The translations under genes were made by a program, and so were the position numbers. Shown here piece by piece: positions 1 through 7,512 of a stretch of DNA of 64,000 nucleotides. The stretch comes from Microcoleus sp. AS-A8 (GTDB lineage Bacteria; Cyanobacteriota; Cyanobacteriia; Cyanobacteriales; Coleofasciculaceae): assembly GCA_039962225.1 (NCBI GenBank), contig JAMPKV010000016.1, forward strand, positions 1 through 64,000, given 5' to 3'. The notes below the pieces were generated by a model. It was given only the letters and a program-made list of their open reading frames with translations, ran no database searches and was not told the origin of the DNA. Every line of letters starts with the position of its first letter. The first letter of the stretch is position 1.

Positions 1-81
1 TTGCTCAGGCTCAATGCACTATTGTCTAAGCCGACCTCTACGCCAGTCTCTAGAGATAATTATATTTTCATTCTGGAGTGT

Positions 82-94
82 GAGCGCTACGCTC
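82..94. repeat. short hairpin repeat GAGCG-cta-CGCTC
   Basis: A 5-bp perfect stem around CTA, of the GAGCGCTACGCTC type scattered in filamentous cyanobacterial genomes. It lies in the upstream region of the first ABC gene. No function can be read from it. Confidence 0.4.
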
Positions 95-126
95 ATGGAT
101 GTCTCTTGCAAAAGTCATCTTTATTA

Positions 127-155
127 TTGGCCAAAGTAACTTTTTGTGATATAAT
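127..155 (+). promoter_or_regulatory. candidate sigma-70 promoter for the ABC ATPase gene
   Basis: TTGGCC at 127-132 (4 of 6 matches to the -35 consensus) lies 17 bp from a perfect TATAAT at 150-155. It sits about 100 bp upstream of the ATG at 257, and no other convincing gene lies in 1-256. This is a consensus match only. Confidence 0.45.
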
Positions 156-256
156 GCTCTATTTTGTTTGCAGAGAAAGGCTGTGGGTTTCAACCACTCT
201 CCTAGCAACGCAAGATATGATGATTCGTAAAGCTGACTTATCTCCTACAGGCATCT

Positions 257-1108
257 ATGCCATCTGCCGTTTCCCTTCAGAACGTCCACAAGACTTACGA
301 CAAAGTCCCCGTTGTTAACGACCTCTCCTTCACCATCGAATCAGGAGAAATGTTTGGCCTGCTTGGCCCCAATGGTGCCGGTAAATCGACTACGATTCGG
401 ATGCTAACCACGCTGACTCGACCCAGTTCCGGTCAAATTGAGGTGGCGGGTTACGACGTTGTACGCAACAGACAACAAGTGAAAGAGAATATCGGCGTTG
501 TATTGCAACAAATTAGCGTAGATGCCGACCTTACTGTCTGGGAAAACATGGAACTGCACGGACGTCTGCATCACATTCCTAATCCCAGGCGTCAGCGGAT
601 GATTAATCAGTGGTTAGAGTATGTAGAATTGGCAGACCGACGCGATAGTTTAGTCAAAACCCTTTCGGGTGGGATGAAGCGCCGTCTACAAATTGCTAGG
701 GCACTGTTGCACGAACCAAAAGTTTTGTTTTTGGATGAACCCACCGTAGGACTCGACCCCCAAACCCGCCGCCGCCTCTGGGAAATTATTCGCGATTTGA
801 ATAAACAGGGGATGACGATGTTACTTACCACTCACTATATGGATGAGGTGGAGTTTTTATGCGATCGGATTGGAATCATGGACGCCGGACAGCTAATTGA
901 ACTCGGCACTCTCCAACAACTCAAGGCGCAACATGGGGAGGGATTGGTGATGAAACAAGTTGGGGAGCGTTTTGAGTACAAATTCTTTCCCGATCTAGCA
1001 CAAGCTAATGCCTACTTGGATAGCTTACCGGATAAAACTGGTATCATGGTTCGTCCCTCTAACTTAGAAGATATCTTTGTTGAGCGTACCGGACGCCAAT
1101 TGGGCTGA
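257..1108 (+). CDS. ABC transporter ATP-binding protein (ABC-2/DrrA type)
   Basis: A 283-residue ATPase that would drive an ABC-2-type exporter at the inner membrane. Walker A GPNGAGKST is near residue 38, the signature LSGGMKRR near 137, and Walker B VLFLDEPTVGLD follows, with a TTHYMDE switch-histidine region. The C-terminal segment containing SNLEDIFVERTGR is typical of daunorubicin-resistance/NodI-like ATPases. No permease gene follows; the next gene is scpB, so the membrane partner must be encoded elsewhere. Substrate is unknown. Family assignment is firm; transport role is inferred. Confidence 0.9.
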   Translation: MPSAVSLQNVHKTYDKVPVVNDLSFTIESGEMFGLLGPNGAGKSTTIRMLTTLTRPSSGQIEVAGYDVVRNRQQVKENIGVVLQQISVDADLTVWENMELHGRLHHIPNPRRQRMINQWLEYVELADRRDSLVKTLSGGMKRRLQIARALLHEPKVLFLDEPTVGLDPQTRRRLWEIIRDLNKQGMTMLLTTHYMDEVEFLCDRIGIMDAGQLIELGTLQQLKAQHGEGLVMKQVGERFEYKFFPDLAQANAYLDSLPDKTGIMVRPSNLEDIFVERTGRQLG

Positions 1109-1146
1109 GGAAATAGGGAATGGGAACGATTGAAGAAGGCAGAGGG

Positions 1147-1240
1147 CTAGTACAGCGTGGCGGAAATAATCCACCCATTCAAAAAGGTTAAAAAGCTTAC
1201 TGTACAAGCAATATCCCTTCTGCCTTCTGCCCTCCGTCCT
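1147..1240 (+). repeat. dispersed repeat, copy A, with polypyrimidine tail
   Basis: A block of about 58 bp beginning CTAGTACAGCGTGGCGGAAA and ending near GCTTACTGTAC, followed by a CTTCTGCC-rich tract. Two more copies occur at 61761-61820 (opposite orientation) and 63482-63541. The three share the GGCGGAAATAA core, A-rich AAGCTT blocks and the final TACTGTA. It is likely a small non-autonomous mobile element or IS-end remnant. Confidence 0.65.
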
Positions 1241-1337
1241 CTGCCTTATTTGATGAAATCTCGTTGGCGTTTAAACTAATGAAGCGCTATCAAGTATTAG
1301 ATAAGATGTGAACACTGCCCACTCTACTGGTAGCCCT

Positions 1338-1377
1338 CGATCCAAAATCTAAAATCCAAAATCTAGAATCAAAAATC
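1338..1377. repeat. short tandem AAAATCTAAAATCC-type repeat
   Basis: Degenerate heptamer repeats (AAAATCT/AAAATCC) lie directly upstream of scpB. They resemble the short tandemly repeated repetitive sequences of filamentous cyanobacteria. They occupy the place where a leader would be, so a strong ribosome-binding site for scpB is not visible. Confidence 0.5.
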
Positions 1378-1381
1378 GTTC

Positions 1382-1873
1382 ATGCCTCGCCTAGCGACCC
1401 AGATAGAAGCCATACTCTACCTGAAGGGAAAGCCCTTGTCGATCGCAGAAATTGCTGAATTTGCTGGATGCGACAAGGACACTATTGAAGACGCCCTGAT
1501 TGAACTCATGGCAGACTATGCCCACCGAGATAGCGCCCTGGAAGTGATTGAAACACCTGCCGGTTACAGCTTACAGTTAAGGTCATCATTTCAAGACTTA
1601 ATGCAAAACTTAGTTCCCGCTGAATTGGGTGTGGGTGCCTTGAGAACTTTAGCGGCAATTGCGCTCAAAAAAACCATTGCACAAACGGATCTGATCGAAC
1701 TCCGAGGCAGTGGTGCCTACCAACATATCCAAGAACTGATCGCGATAGGATTTGTCCAGAGACGCCGTCAAACCGATGGTCGTTCCTACTGGTTACAAGT
1801 CACGGATAAATTTCATGAACACTTTGAACTAGAGCAACTACTCCCCCCCTTAGAGAAGCAGTCCCAGTCCTGA
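1382..1873 (+). CDS. scpB: segregation and condensation protein B
   Basis: A 163-residue ScpB: kleisin-associated winged-helix protein of the SMC-ScpAB condensin complex acting in chromosome compaction and segregation. The N-terminus RLATQIEAILYLKGKPLSI is the classic opening of the family, with two winged-helix units (about 1-80 and 85-155); the second carries DLIELRGSGAYQHIQEL. Length matches the family. scpA is not adjacent, which is common in cyanobacteria. The start at 1382 lacks an obvious Shine-Dalgarno sequence but gives the expected N-terminus. Confidence 0.9.
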   Translation: MPRLATQIEAILYLKGKPLSIAEIAEFAGCDKDTIEDALIELMADYAHRDSALEVIETPAGYSLQLRSSFQDLMQNLVPAELGVGALRTLAAIALKKTIAQTDLIELRGSGAYQHIQELIAIGFVQRRRQTDGRSYWLQVTDKFHEHFELEQLLPPLEKQSQS

Positions 1874-2017
1874 ATAACGCTTTATTATTGCTTGATAAAG
1901 AGTTTTTTATCAAAATTTATTTCTAAAGAACTACGATTTAAGACAAAAATCAGAAGCCGCCTGACGGCACAATCGTTTAGAGTAGAAACTAAGTTAAGTC
2001 AAAACCTGAGATTCCTA

Positions 2018-2398
2018 ATGGTATTTAACCCTGACTTTCTCAGTTCCCAACCGGAAGATGAGCAAGCTAACCCACTGCTGAACTATCTTCAGCACCAATC
2101 TCCGGACGTTTTGTCGCGGGTTGCCAAATCCGCTAGCCCAGAGATTCAACAAATCATCTCTCAGAACGTTCAGGGACTGGTTGGGATGCTGCCTTCAGAA
2201 AACTTCAACGTCCAAATTACCACTGATCGGGAAAACTTAGCCGGATTGCTAGCTTCAGCAATGATGACTGGCTACTTCTTGCGTCAGATGGAGCAACGGA
2301 TGGAACTGGAAACAGCGCTCATCGACTCAGTTCCTTTGCGTCGAGAACCCCGTCACGGTGAAAAATCCGATAACTCTGCCAAACGACCTGAGCAGTAA
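2018..2398 (+). CDS. DUF760 domain-containing protein
   Basis: A 126-residue protein of the DUF760 family found in cyanobacteria and plastids; the function is unknown. Recognisable features are NPLLNYLQHQSPDVLSRVA, then the VQGLVGMLPSENFNVQITT core and an LAGLLASAMMTGYFLRQMEQRM helix. The open frame reaches back to a TTG at 1892, but the ATG at 2018 gives the family-typical N-terminus, so the basic stretch encoded by 1892-2017 is probably untranslated. Confidence 0.8.
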   Translation: MVFNPDFLSSQPEDEQANPLLNYLQHQSPDVLSRVAKSASPEIQQIISQNVQGLVGMLPSENFNVQITTDRENLAGLLASAMMTGYFLRQMEQRMELETALIDSVPLRREPRHGEKSDNSAKRPEQ

Positions 2399-2426
2399 AC
2401 ACCGTGCTTTTGGAAATTCCTTAAGT

Positions 2427-2456
2427 CCCCCGTAGCACCTCAACAGATTACGGGGG
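2427..2456 (+). terminator. hairpin after the DUF760 gene
   Basis: CCCCCGTA (2427-2434) pairs perfectly with TACGGGGG (2449-2456) across a 14-nt loop, 28 bp after the stop codon. No T-run follows, so it is a weak terminator or an RNA-stabilising hairpin. Confidence 0.45.
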
Positions 2457-2565
2457 ATGCTGAGTGTGAGTCAGGCTGTAGGGTGTTTGTGTTCCACTCT
2501 TATCTTAAGTGGGAAGTGACTTTGCTGATTGAGACTTGCTGACCCGTAGGGGTCAAACAACTCGA

Positions 2566-2661
2566 CTAGCCACCAGCGGCAAAAGTAAGCATAATAACGA
2601 TTGACAGTAAAAGACCAGGACTCAGTAATAGTCCTAACATCAACGCATCATGTAGGCTCAT
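2566..2661 (-). CDS. possible 31-residue single-pass membrane peptide
   Basis: An unlisted minus-strand reading frame of 31 codons. It starts ATG at 2661 and is preceded by GGAG with a 10-nt spacing; the peptide begins MSLHDALMLG and is almost entirely one hydrophobic helix ending FAAGG. Size and hydrophobicity resemble the very small subunits of photosynthetic complexes (PsaM, PetM, PsbM classes), but I do not recognise it as any of them. It fills the only substantial gap between the DUF760 and TMEM14 genes. Coding status rests on the ribosome-binding site and the composition only. Confidence 0.45.
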   Translation of the reverse strand: MSLHDALMLGLLLSPGLLLSIVIMLTFAAGG

Positions 2662-2725
2662 ACCCGTAAATCTCCAAATTCCTCGCTTTCTACGCTAACG
2701 TGCTACACCAGCGATTTTTAATAAA

Positions 2726-3070
2726 ATGAACAATTTGTTTGTAATTGCGACCTGGTCTATCCTTGTTTACGGAGTCGTTGTCCTACTGGGCGGTGTAATG
2801 GGGTATGTCAAAGCAAAGAGCCAAGTGTCCCTGTTTAGCGGTGTAGGAAGTGGGATAGCATTACTCATTGCCTGGTTCATCTGTCGCCAAATTCCTTTAG
2901 TAGGGTTGGGATTGGCAACATTCTTGGGTTTGGTTCTTTTTATCGTCTTCGTCATTCGCTTCTTCAAAACCCGTGCTTTTATGCCTGCCGGGTTAATGAC
3001 GTTATTTTCTCTGGCTGCCACTATCGTATTTTTGTTGGGTTTGCTCTCTACGGGTGGCTTGTTAACTTAG
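2726..3070 (+). CDS. TMEM14 family membrane protein
   Basis: A 114-residue integral membrane protein with four predicted helices and little else. The YGVVVLLGGVMGYVKAKSQVS opening and the repeated small-residue helices match the TMEM14/UPF0136 family, whose eukaryotic and plastid members are linked to lipid or haem-precursor export. The cyanobacterial role is unknown. It stands alone on the plus strand. Confidence 0.8.
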   Translation: MNNLFVIATWSILVYGVVVLLGGVMGYVKAKSQVSLFSGVGSGIALLIAWFICRQIPLVGLGLATFLGLVLFIVFVIRFFKTRAFMPAGLMTLFSLAATIVFLLGLLSTGGLLT

Positions 3071-3234
3071 ATCGTCGCCTCTGGAAGCTAGCAGGCATTC
3101 ATTTTTGTAAGCTTTTAGAGCGCCCATATCAGGCTGAAACGGCTCAATGGGGATGCACCCTAGAAAGTTAATTGATAAAAGAAAAATAAATGGTAAGGAG
3201 TGGCTTTTTGGTAAATTAAGAAGACTTTACTGAT

Positions 3235-3441
3235 TTAGTCCACTACTTTAATCCATCCCTTATTCAAACCTTGATAAACCTTCTCTACGAGGTTTTGTTC
3301 TTCTAACGATAGAGCTTTTTTAGAGAGGAGAGCCGACATAAATAAATGTTGGTCGATTCGAGTAATTTTGCGAAGACCCATGATGCGATTAGCCAGGTGT
3401 TCAACGGGGAATTTTGGGAAGCAAATTTCAGCCTGTCTCAT
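3235..3441 (-). CDS. conserved hypothetical protein, 68 residues
   Basis: A small protein with a probable Shine-Dalgarno (AAGGAATT) before the ATG at 3441. It is mixed charged/hydrophobic with no signal peptide or metal motif. The phrases LRKITRIDQHLFMSALL and LSLEEQNLVEKVYQGLNKG predict a compact helical fold. I recognise the pattern as that of a short cyanobacterial hypothetical family but cannot name a function. A strong 21-bp palindrome lies about 107 bp upstream of its start. Confidence 0.65.
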   Translation of the reverse strand: MRQAEICFPKFPVEHLANRIMGLRKITRIDQHLFMSALLSKKALSLEEQNLVEKVYQGLNKGWIKVVD

Positions 3442-3547
3442 AATTCCTTAGTTTGTTTAAAAGCTCTGTGATTCTACTATGCGGTAAATTACCTTGATCT
3501 TCAGTGATCGGGAGTTAGTGCTCCTGTGATGTACTTCTGTAACGATA

Positions 3548-3568
3548 TGTGACAGACACTCTGTCACA
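3548..3568. promoter_or_regulatory. perfect 9-bp inverted repeat TGTGACAGA-cac-TCTGTCACA
   Basis: A perfect palindrome lies between the end of the methyltransferase gene (3661) and the start of the 68-residue gene (3441), both on the minus strand. It could be an operator for the small gene or a hairpin ending methyltransferase transcription. The half-site spacing is 11 bp, not the 6 bp of CRP sites. Confidence 0.5.
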
Positions 3569-3660
3569 TTGTGATCTGAATCACTAACTGAGAATTATCT
3601 AGAATTTAATTCTAACTAGGATTACTCAGGTTACGCAGTACTACCGCGATCATTACAGTA

Positions 3661-4959
3661 TCAACAATCATCGCTCTGTGCTTTCCAATACTTGGATGCC
3701 TGCAGCTGGCTAAATCTGATCAACTGAGGATTGCCGAGTTCTAAGGAAACCTTTGGTACCAAGGGTTTCAATTCCAAGGCGGCAAGGATTTGGCGACCCA
3801 AGGCTCGTGCTAGAAGTGGAGGCACCGCATTACCTACTTCTCGAAAGCCATGCCATTTGGTGATGTGGAAGCGGAACCAGTCGGGGAATGAGTGCAGTCG
3901 CGCTGCCTCTCGCACGGAAATTACTCGTGGGTACTCAGGATGAATGGGACGAGGGGAGGTATAGGCACCTCGATCTGAACCCGTCCCAGCTCTTAGGGTG
4001 TAGCAAGGTTTATGCCAATCTAGGCGTCGTAAGCGACTGATCGATTCTATCTTTCCTGGTAGTGTCTCCTGAAAACGCTCAATTGACCGTTCAGTGTGCC
4101 GAGTTTGCATGGAACTCGTCAACGCTTTTGGATTCCACCATCGAGAATACGCAAAATTACTCACCTCGCAGGACAAACCCCGCAGTTGTTTGACGTAGAG
4201 CGTCGCTTGTTCATGCATTGGGTACAGTTGTTCTGGGGTTAGTTGAATAGAGTCTGTATGGTGGAGTTCATCAAAATCATCGAGGTTGGGTAAATCTGCG
4301 ATCGCATCTTTTACGGTTATATATTCAGAGGGCGATCGCAGTTCTGGCTCAGGATAAGCGAGTTTGTTCAATCCCACCTGACTACCCAGTACGAATAACC
4401 GCCGCCGCTGCTGCGGTACACCAAAATTCGCAGCATTCAACACCTGCACGGGTTCCGTTATCTCATACCCAGCGGCTTTAAACTCGCTCAGCAACCGCTC
4501 TAGGATAGAGGAGTATTTCGTCATCCGTAAGCCCGGTACATTCTCCATCACAAAGTAGCGAGGCTGGAGTTCTTTCACAAGGCGGCAAAACTCAAACACC
4601 AGGGTGTTACGCACGTCATCAATCTGGCGTTTGCCGATGGTCGAAAATCCCTGGCAAGGAGGGCCACCAAACACTAAGTCAATGGGAATTTTCGAGACAG
4701 GAGCATGGCTGCTTCTGCTTCGTTGCCTGTTCTTTGCGGCCCACTCTGCCACAGCCTTCTGAATGTCCTGACCTGACAATTGAGCGACATCTGCACATAA
4801 AACCTTGGTCTGGGGAAAGTTAAAGGCATGTACCAACCCATGAATCGGGTCGTGTTCAACCGCTACGGCGACATCAAATCCCGCCTGCTCAATCCCTAGG
4901 GAAAAGCCACCGGCACCGGCAAATAAATCAATTGCTACGGGTCGGCGTGAGGAATGCAT
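3661..4959 (-). CDS. DNA (cytosine-5) methyltransferase
   Basis: A 432-residue C5-cytosine methyltransferase acting on double-stranded DNA with S-adenosylmethionine. All ordered motifs are visible: I DLFAGAGGFSLG (about 11-22), IV GGPPCQGFS with the catalytic cysteine (about 98-106), VI MENVPG, VIII QQRRRLFVLG, and X VGNAVPP near the C-terminus; the variable region between VIII and X should set specificity. No restriction endonuclease gene is adjacent, so it is a solitary methylase. By size and by the abundance of CGATCG in the window it may be the cyanobacterial CGATCG methylase (Slr0214 type); that specificity is inference. Confidence 0.93.
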   Translation of the reverse strand: MHSSRRPVAIDLFAGAGGFSLGIEQAGFDVAVAVEHDPIHGLVHAFNFPQTKVLCADVAQLSGQDIQKAVAEWAAKNRQRSRSSHAPVSKIPIDLVFGGPPCQGFSTIGKRQIDDVRNTLVFEFCRLVKELQPRYFVMENVPGLRMTKYSSILERLLSEFKAAGYEITEPVQVLNAANFGVPQQRRRLFVLGSQVGLNKLAYPEPELRSPSEYITVKDAIADLPNLDDFDELHHTDSIQLTPEQLYPMHEQATLYVKQLRGLSCEVSNFAYSRWWNPKALTSSMQTRHTERSIERFQETLPGKIESISRLRRLDWHKPCYTLRAGTGSDRGAYTSPRPIHPEYPRVISVREAARLHSFPDWFRFHITKWHGFREVGNAVPPLLARALGRQILAALELKPLVPKVSLELGNPQLIRFSQLQASKYWKAQSDDC

Positions 4960-5401
4960 GATGCCATATCCATTGGGGACGGCGTAATCTTCACAGGACG
5001 GTATCTCTATCGCTGATCTCCTGAATATCTTAGGGATATTCTGACCTGAGAGTATCCCTCAAGGACAGGAGCGAGAAATATTTTTTCTCATTCCTTGACA
5101 GTTTTTGTAGTATTTATGTAGTATAAATATATGGCGTTCAGCCAAAAGATTGGAACCTTTATTCGTTTTCTATTCCACGCCCTGCCGCTAGAAAGTTTAC
5201 ATACTAGCCAAATGGGAAAGGCCCTTGACGGGCGTTAAAGATTATGCATCTATTCTTTGGGAACACTGCGCGAATAATTCCTGCGTAGGAACAAACAGCT
5301 TTCTTAACTTGCGCGAAGTGCCCATCCATAAAACGGGTAGGGTAACCAAGCGAGTGATTGATTAATTATTCATCTTTTATAGGAAGTATAGGAGGGTAGC
5401 C
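4960..5401 (+). promoter_or_regulatory. 442-bp leader region upstream of the L7/L12-like gene
   Basis: No gene is seen here. TTGACA at 5095-5100 with TAGTAT 18 bp downstream (5119-5124) is a possible promoter. It would give a leader of roughly 270 nt with several possible hairpins, for example GCCC-ttgac-GGGC at 5221-5233. Long leaders before L7/L12 genes can bind the L10(L12)4 complex, but I cannot establish an L10-leader structure by eye. A strong Shine-Dalgarno GGAGG sits at 5391-5395. Confidence 0.35.
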
Positions 5402-5788
5402 ATGTCTGTTAAGACGATGGAAATTCTTGATCAGTTAAAATCTTTAACGATACTCGAAACATCTGAACTTGTTAAGCAGATTGAAGAGACTTTTGGTGTT
5501 GATGCTTCAACAACTAGGGTAATACCTGGAATTCCAATTCAGCCAGAGATTCTGATAGGTTATGAACCTGTACAGACTGAGTTTGACGTGGTGCTAGAAG
5601 AAGTCCCTGCTGATAAGAAAATTGCGATTCTTAAGGTAGTACGAACTGTTACGGGTTTAGCTTTGAAAGAAGCAAAAGACTTTGTGGAGTCAGCACCGAA
5701 AGTGGTAAAAGAAGCTGTTGAACTCGAAGCCGCTGAAGACATCAAGCAACAACTGGAATTAGCAGGAGCGAAAGTTTCTCTCCAGTAA
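5402..5788 (+). CDS. rplL: divergent ribosomal protein L7/L12 copy
   Basis: A 128-residue L7/L12 homologue. The N-terminal dimerisation helices (ILDQLKSLTILETSELVKQI, about 8-27) and the C-terminal factor-binding domain (EFDVVLEEVPADKKIAILK, about 60-78, then GLALKEAKDFVESAP) are intact. The hinge is abnormal: instead of the usual Ala/Gly-rich flexible linker it reads VIPGIPIQPEILIGYEPV, with few alanines. No rplJ precedes it, whereas the housekeeping gene normally follows rplJ, so this is probably a second, specialised copy. It is followed 144 bp later by an EF-Ts copy. Strong ribosome-binding site GGAGG. Paralogy is inferred; the family is certain. Confidence 0.85.
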   Translation: MSVKTMEILDQLKSLTILETSELVKQIEETFGVDASTTRVIPGIPIQPEILIGYEPVQTEFDVVLEEVPADKKIAILKVVRTVTGLALKEAKDFVESAPKVVKEAVELEAAEDIKQQLELAGAKVSLQ

Positions 5789-5932
5789 CCAAGTCTACTT
5801 CGGTGTTCGTGGACAAAAGCTCTAGTCCAGTCTGGCACAAGTTGATGACCACCTCTGAGAAGACTGGAGGAGTGATGGCGCATCGGGACGTAGTGCGATA
5901 GGTGAATTCGATTTTTTTTGGAGATAATCCAA

Positions 5933-6541
5933 ATGACCAAAGTATCTGTAAAAGTAGTCAAAGATTTGCGCGAAAAAACGGGTGCCGGAATGATGGACTG
6001 CAAAAAGGCACTCACAGAAAATAATGGCGATATGACTCAATCGATCGCATGGCTGCGGCAGAAGAACTTCGTTCGCACATGTTCACCACGCCCCGTGGCG
6101 ACAGAAGGACTAATTGGCAGCTACATTCATACGGCTGGTCGAGTTGGTGTTCTGGTAGAACTAAACTGCGAGACTGACTTCGTTTCTCGCACTCAGGAGT
6201 TTCAAACTCTGGTACACAATATCGCCATGCAAGTTGCAGCTTGTCCGCATGTGGAATACGTTAAGGTAGCAGATATCCCAGCCGCAATAGTGCATAAGGA
6301 AAAAGAAATCGAAATAGGACGGGATGACTTGGCGAACAAGCCTGATACGGTCAAAGAAAAGATTGTTCAGGGACGAATTGACAAGCGCCTCAAGGAAACT
6401 TCTTTGATGGATCAACCTTACATTCGTGACCCAAACATCACGGTAGAACAACTGGTGAAGCAAGCTATTGCTCAACTTGGTGAAAATGTCCAAGTCCGTC
6501 GTTTTGTCCGCTTTGGATTAGGTGAAGGAATCGAAAAGTAA
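5933..6541 (+). CDS. tsf: divergent translation elongation factor Ts copy
   Basis: A 202-residue EF-Ts, the nucleotide-exchange factor for EF-Tu. The ATG at 5933 follows GGAG at 5920-5923; the frame also opens at TTG 5918, but that lacks a ribosome-binding site. Conserved blocks are the N-terminal UBA-like domain ([19 protein letters not shown]), the NCETDF motif that inserts into EF-Tu, and the C-terminal [18 protein letters not shown]. The usual KGIASAxKK loop is replaced by [11 protein letters not shown]. rpsB, the normal upstream neighbour of tsf, is absent. With the L7/L12-like gene it forms a plausible two-gene unit, which suggests an alternative factor set. Confidence 0.85.
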   Translation: MTKVSVKVVKDLREKTGAGMMDCKKALTENNGDMTQSIAWLRQKNFVRTCSPRPVATEGLIGSYIHTAGRVGVLVELNCETDFVSRTQEFQTLVHNIAMQVAACPHVEYVKVADIPAAIVHKEKEIEIGRDDLANKPDTVKEKIVQGRIDKRLKETSLMDQPYIRDPNITVEQLVKQAIAQLGENVQVRRFVRFGLGEGIEK

Positions 6542-6552
6542 AGACGCCAGTT

Positions 6553-6573
6553 AGGGTGGGCAATGCTCACCCT
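6553..6573 (+). terminator. hairpin after the EF-Ts copy
   Basis: AGGGTGGGC pairs with GCTCACCCT (one G-T pair) around AAT, starting 12 bp after the stop codon and followed by TAAAACG. The stem is strong but the U-tract is weak. It is placed to end the L7/L12-EF-Ts unit. Confidence 0.55.
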
Positions 6574-6633
6574 TAAAACGTATGGTTAAATATAATTTCC
6601 TATATCGGCTGGTAAGTTTAAGTTTTTAAAAAT

Positions 6634-6665
6634 GAACCACAGAGGACACAGAGACGCAGAGAGAA
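6634..6665. repeat. cyanobacterial ACAGAGGACACAGAG-type repeat
   Basis: The phrase CCACAGAGGACACAGAGACG belongs to a purine-rich repeat class seen between genes in many filamentous cyanobacteria. A related stretch occurs at 26806-26845. It lies upstream of the DIP1984-family gene. Confidence 0.4.
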
Positions 6666-6728
6666 TAGAATTAAGGGTTTTTTTAGAAAATGTTTATTTT
6701 TTATTGGTAATGTGGGAGATGATGAGCG

Positions 6729-7187
6729 ATGAAGTTGGCTGAAGCGTTAATCCTCAGATCGGATTGTCAAAAAAGAATTGAACAGTTGCGGCAACGATTA
6801 GTGAGAAGTGCTAAAGTTCAGGAAGGAGAAACGCCTCCCGAACAGCCGCAAGCACTGATTGCCGAGTTAGACGCGACGATTAATCAACTGGTAGACTTGA
6901 TTAAGAGAATCAACAAAACCAATTCGCTCACCAATCTGGAAGAGGGGATGACGATATCTGATGCTTTGGCTCAGAGAGATACACTCTTGCTCAAGCGTAG
7001 TGTATATACTTCTCTAGTTGATGCCGCCGCTTATCAGCAAGAGCGGTATAGTGCCTCTGAAATCAAGTCTTTCAGTACGGTTAATGTTGCCGAACTGCAA
7101 ACGCAAACGGATCGATTTTCCAGAGAGTGCCGAGAGTTAGATACGAAAATCCAAGCATCAAATTGGAATACTGAACTCATGGATTGA
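6729..7187 (+). CDS. DIP1984 family protein
   Basis: A 152-residue, largely alpha-helical protein of the DIP1984 family (sometimes annotated septicolysin); the biochemical function is not established. The opening MKLAEALILRSDCQKRIEQL, the central INQLVDLIKRINKTN and the SDALAQRDTLLLKRSVY helix are characteristic. Heptad-like spacing suggests a coiled-coil bundle. No signal peptide. GGGAG/GATGAG upstream of the ATG may serve as ribosome-binding site. It stands alone. Confidence 0.8.
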   Translation: MKLAEALILRSDCQKRIEQLRQRLVRSAKVQEGETPPEQPQALIAELDATINQLVDLIKRINKTNSLTNLEEGMTISDALAQRDTLLLKRSVYTSLVDAAAYQQERYSASEIKSFSTVNVAELQTQTDRFSRECRELDTKIQASNWNTELMD

Positions 7188-7420
7188 AGAAGTTGGTAAC
7201 CAAGTCAAGAGAAGCGAGCACAAAACCCGCCAACAGGGTCAAGTTGGACTTAGCGATCTAGAAAATCGTTCCCCAGGCATAAGGGGCTATGCCAAACTGT
7301 TCACGAATAAAGCCTTGCATTGTTACAAGCGTACAGGGCATTGTTAAAGTTACTACCATGTGCTGGTCTGTTGATATTGGTGAGGGTGGGTTAGGGGATT
7401 TAATATTCAATTCATGAGTT
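7188..7420. other. intergenic stretch without visible genes
   Basis: This is the first part of the 325-bp gap between the DIP1984-family gene and the minus-strand GntR gene. I see no reading frame with family resemblance and no clear hairpin. The remainder of the gap is the palindromic repeat described next. Confidence 0.4.
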
Positions 7421-7422
7421 GG

Positions 7423-7507
7423 AGCGATAGCGAAGCGCTGCTGCGTTCGCCCTACAGCCCTTCGGGCATCCTACGGCAGGCGTTGCCGAAGCGTCGCGCA
7501 GATCGCA
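7423..7507. repeat. GC-rich palindromic cyanobacterial repeat
   Basis: A run of short inverted repeats (GCGATAGCGAAGCGCTGC, CCCTACAGCCCTTCGGGC, GCGTTGCCGAAGCG). The CGCCCTACAGCC...CATCC...TTCGGGC core also occurs inside a histidine-kinase gene at 14561-14616. It lies just past the 3' end of the GntR gene. Confidence 0.6.
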
Positions 7508-7512
7508 CAATT

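Noticed and set aside
1-318. Reading frame of 105 codons at the left edge
   Set aside because: It overlaps the ABC ATPase start in another frame, has no family resemblance, and contains the likely promoter at 127-155.
3548-3568. CRP/SYCRP1 binding site
   Set aside because: Although TGTGA and TCACA are present, they are 11 bp apart rather than 6 bp.
5560-6015. Minus-strand 151-codon frame opposite the L7/L12 and EF-Ts genes
   Set aside because: Antisense to two certain genes with no family features.
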